Origin: an uncultured bacterium
GTDB lineage: Bacteria; Calescibacteriota; Calescibacteriia; Calescibacteriales; Calescibacteriaceae
Direction of reading: 5' to 3'
Length of the DNA stretch: 59,997 nt
Assembly: GCA_938036315.1 (NCBI GenBank)
Contig: CALHPK010000016.1
Coordinates: 1-59,997, forward strand
This document shows, one piece after another, positions 58,964 to 59,997 of this stretch. The translations under genes and the position numbers were made by a program. Below the pieces are notes generated by a model, which did no database searches, had not been told where the DNA came from, and was given only the letters and a program-made list of their open reading frames with translations. The first letter of the stretch is position 1, and every line of letters starts with the position of its first letter.

Positions 58964-59997
58964 AAAATTCTCTCCCATTGGGTAAATATTTCATCCACTT
59001 TCTTACATATTTGAGTCCAAGAAAACTCATTTTCGCTTAGAGCTTTTGCACCTTGAGAAAAGTTTTCTAATAGCCAAGGTTCCTTATAGATTTTTTTTAC
59101 AGCTTCTGCCAAAGCCTCTGGAGAATCGGGTTCAATTAGCAGTCCATTCACACCATCTTTTACTTGTTCCCTTAAACCACCTACATTTGTAGCTATAACG
59201 GGTATTCCGAGAGCTAATGCAATGCTTGCAGGTCCAGATTGTGAAGCCCTTTTGTATGGTAAAACTACCAAGTCAGTTTCCTTTAAAAGGTCACATAATT
59301 CTTCGTCACTTATCCAATAATTTAATAGTCTTATCCCAAGCTTTTCAATACTTTCCAAAAGGTTATTTTCAATTAACCCTTCCCCAGCAATGGTTAATTT
59401 CACGGGTATGTTATCTCCTTTAAGCCTCTCATAAGCTTTTATGAGTACATCAAGTCCTTTATATTCCAGGATTCTACCGAAAAATAGAAGTTTCAACACT
59501 CCCCCTTTAAAAAAACCTCTGTGGCTCCAGTCTTTGCAAAAGTTATTATAAGCTCCTAGAATGAAACTAAAAATTCTATCTGATGAAATTTTGAAATTTT
59601 TAATAACTTCTTGTTTTACATAGTCACTAAAGGTAAATATGTAATCGCACTTATATGTCAAAATATCTTCCATATAAGTTAAGACCCTATTGGTTAAACC
59701 TGATCCTATGCTTTCAAACTTCATCGGATTATGTCTTATAAAAACTAAGATGGTTTTGGGCATAAATAATTTTACATAAAAAGCTATTCCTAATAACCAA
59801 GGATGGAACATTGTAAAAAATACTATTGAAGGTTTTTCTTTCCTTACAATTCTCAAGATAGATATTAATCTGGCAGGGAAAAGCGATTTTAAAATAAAGT
59901 CTATTAAGGAAAGTTTATGGGTTTTAACAATATATAGTTTTTTAAGGGGTAAATTTTTTAAATTCTCTTTTAAAGGGTTATTTTCACTTATTATCAG
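58948..59997 (-). CDS. Glycosyltransferase, GT4 family, 5' end beyond window
   Basis: The frame is open to the right edge, so the first part of the gene lies outside; about 349 codons are present. GT-B motifs are KLLFFGRILEYKGLDVLIKAYERLKGD, LTIAGEGLIENNLLESIEKLG, and VVLPYKRASQSGPASIALALGIPVIATNVGGLREQVKDGVNGLLIEPDSPEALAEAV. It is a retaining glycosyltransferase likely acting in the same polysaccharide pathway. The first in-frame start inside (TTG at 59856) is internal, not the true start. Confidence 0.92.
   Translation of the reverse strand: MIISENNPLKENLKNLPLKKLYIVKTHKLSLIDFILKSLFPARLISILRIVRKEKPSIVFFTMFHPWLLGIAFYVKLFMPKTILVFIRHNPMKFESIGSGLTNRVLTYMEDILTYKCDYIFTFSDYVKQEVIKNFKISSDRIFSFILGAYNNFCKDWSHRGFFKGGVLKLLFFGRILEYKGLDVLIKAYERLKGDNIPVKLTIAGEGLIENNLLESIEKLGIRLLNYWISDEELCDLLKETDLVVLPYKRASQSGPASIALALGIPVIATNVGGLREQVKDGVNGLLIEPDSPEALAEAVKKIYKEPWLLENFSQGAKALSENEFSWTQICKKVDEIFTQWERILWRES

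Noticed and set aside
1-59997. tRNA, rRNA or CRISPR content
   Set aside because: No T-loop/anticodon arrangement, no rRNA-like sequence and no regularly spaced repeat array was seen on either strand.

Overview
The window reads as chromosomal DNA of an AT-rich, diderm (outer-membrane) bacterium with an anaerobe-like metabolism. A TolC-type channel, a porin with a signal peptide, a second predicted outer-membrane protein and a Wzm/Wzt exporter indicate two membranes. Ferredoxin-dependent 2-oxoacid oxidoreductase, an orphan NuoH, NnrS-type membrane proteins, a hemerythrin and a Fur regulator point to low-oxygen, metal-aware physiology. Arginine is mostly AGA/AGG and lysine is frequent, which suits a thermophile, but the phylum cannot be named from this sequence alone. 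No tRNA, rRNA, CRISPR array, insertion sequence or origin was recognised.

Layout. 1-5.8 kb: HtpX end, TolC-like protein, MEMO1-family protein, RecA, an isolated FliO-like protein and a NodU/CmcH carbamoyltransferase. 6-12.3 kb (accessory): an AAA-ATPase/PD-(D/E)XK protein, then a Fur-box-controlled pair of a porin and a protein fusing an FMN-binding domain to an ApbE-like flavin transferase, a small membrane protein, and a frameshifted outer-membrane protein. 12.3-26.5 kb: PheS, PgsA, a glycosyltransferase, a hemerythrin/NnrS three-gene unit, FolE, an ATP synthase c subunit with a signal peptide and Na+-type ligands, IlvN, two HAD hydrolases, MaoC, thiolase and a GlcD-type oxidase. 26.6-39.1 kb: Fur, KorA/KorB, NuoH, CopA, DAHP synthase, a GldG/DUF4340 pair and an acyl-CoA dehydrogenase. 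39.4-44.5 kb: three tandem paralogous FAD-dependent oxidoreductases behind a promoter with an overlapping operator-like palindrome. 44.6-50.8 kb: one long leftward run, rplF-rplR-rpsE-cNMP protein-unknown-tatA-BtrH-like-aspS. 51-60 kb: surface polysaccharide region with glycosyltransferases, divergent Wzm/Wzt, methyltransferases, a decayed sugar aminotransferase and a 47-residue membrane ORF.

How the genes may work together. The strongest candidate for a little-described system is the 7.9-11.2 kb unit: a near-consensus Fur box sits between a small four-helix membrane protein and a porin plus self-flavinylating-type fusion operon, which suggests an iron-responsive flavin electron-transfer or iron-reduction system. 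Second is the three-gene FAD-oxidoreductase operon, whose members are too divergent to be simple redundancy. Third is a BtrH-like cysteine acyltransferase/peptidase-fold protein translationally coupled to TatA and AspS. Many normally clustered genes are scattered here: pheS without pheT, ilvN without ilvB, atpE alone, nuoH alone, fliO alone and rplF-rplR-rpsE cut out of the spc operon. This indicates a genome with extensively broken operons.
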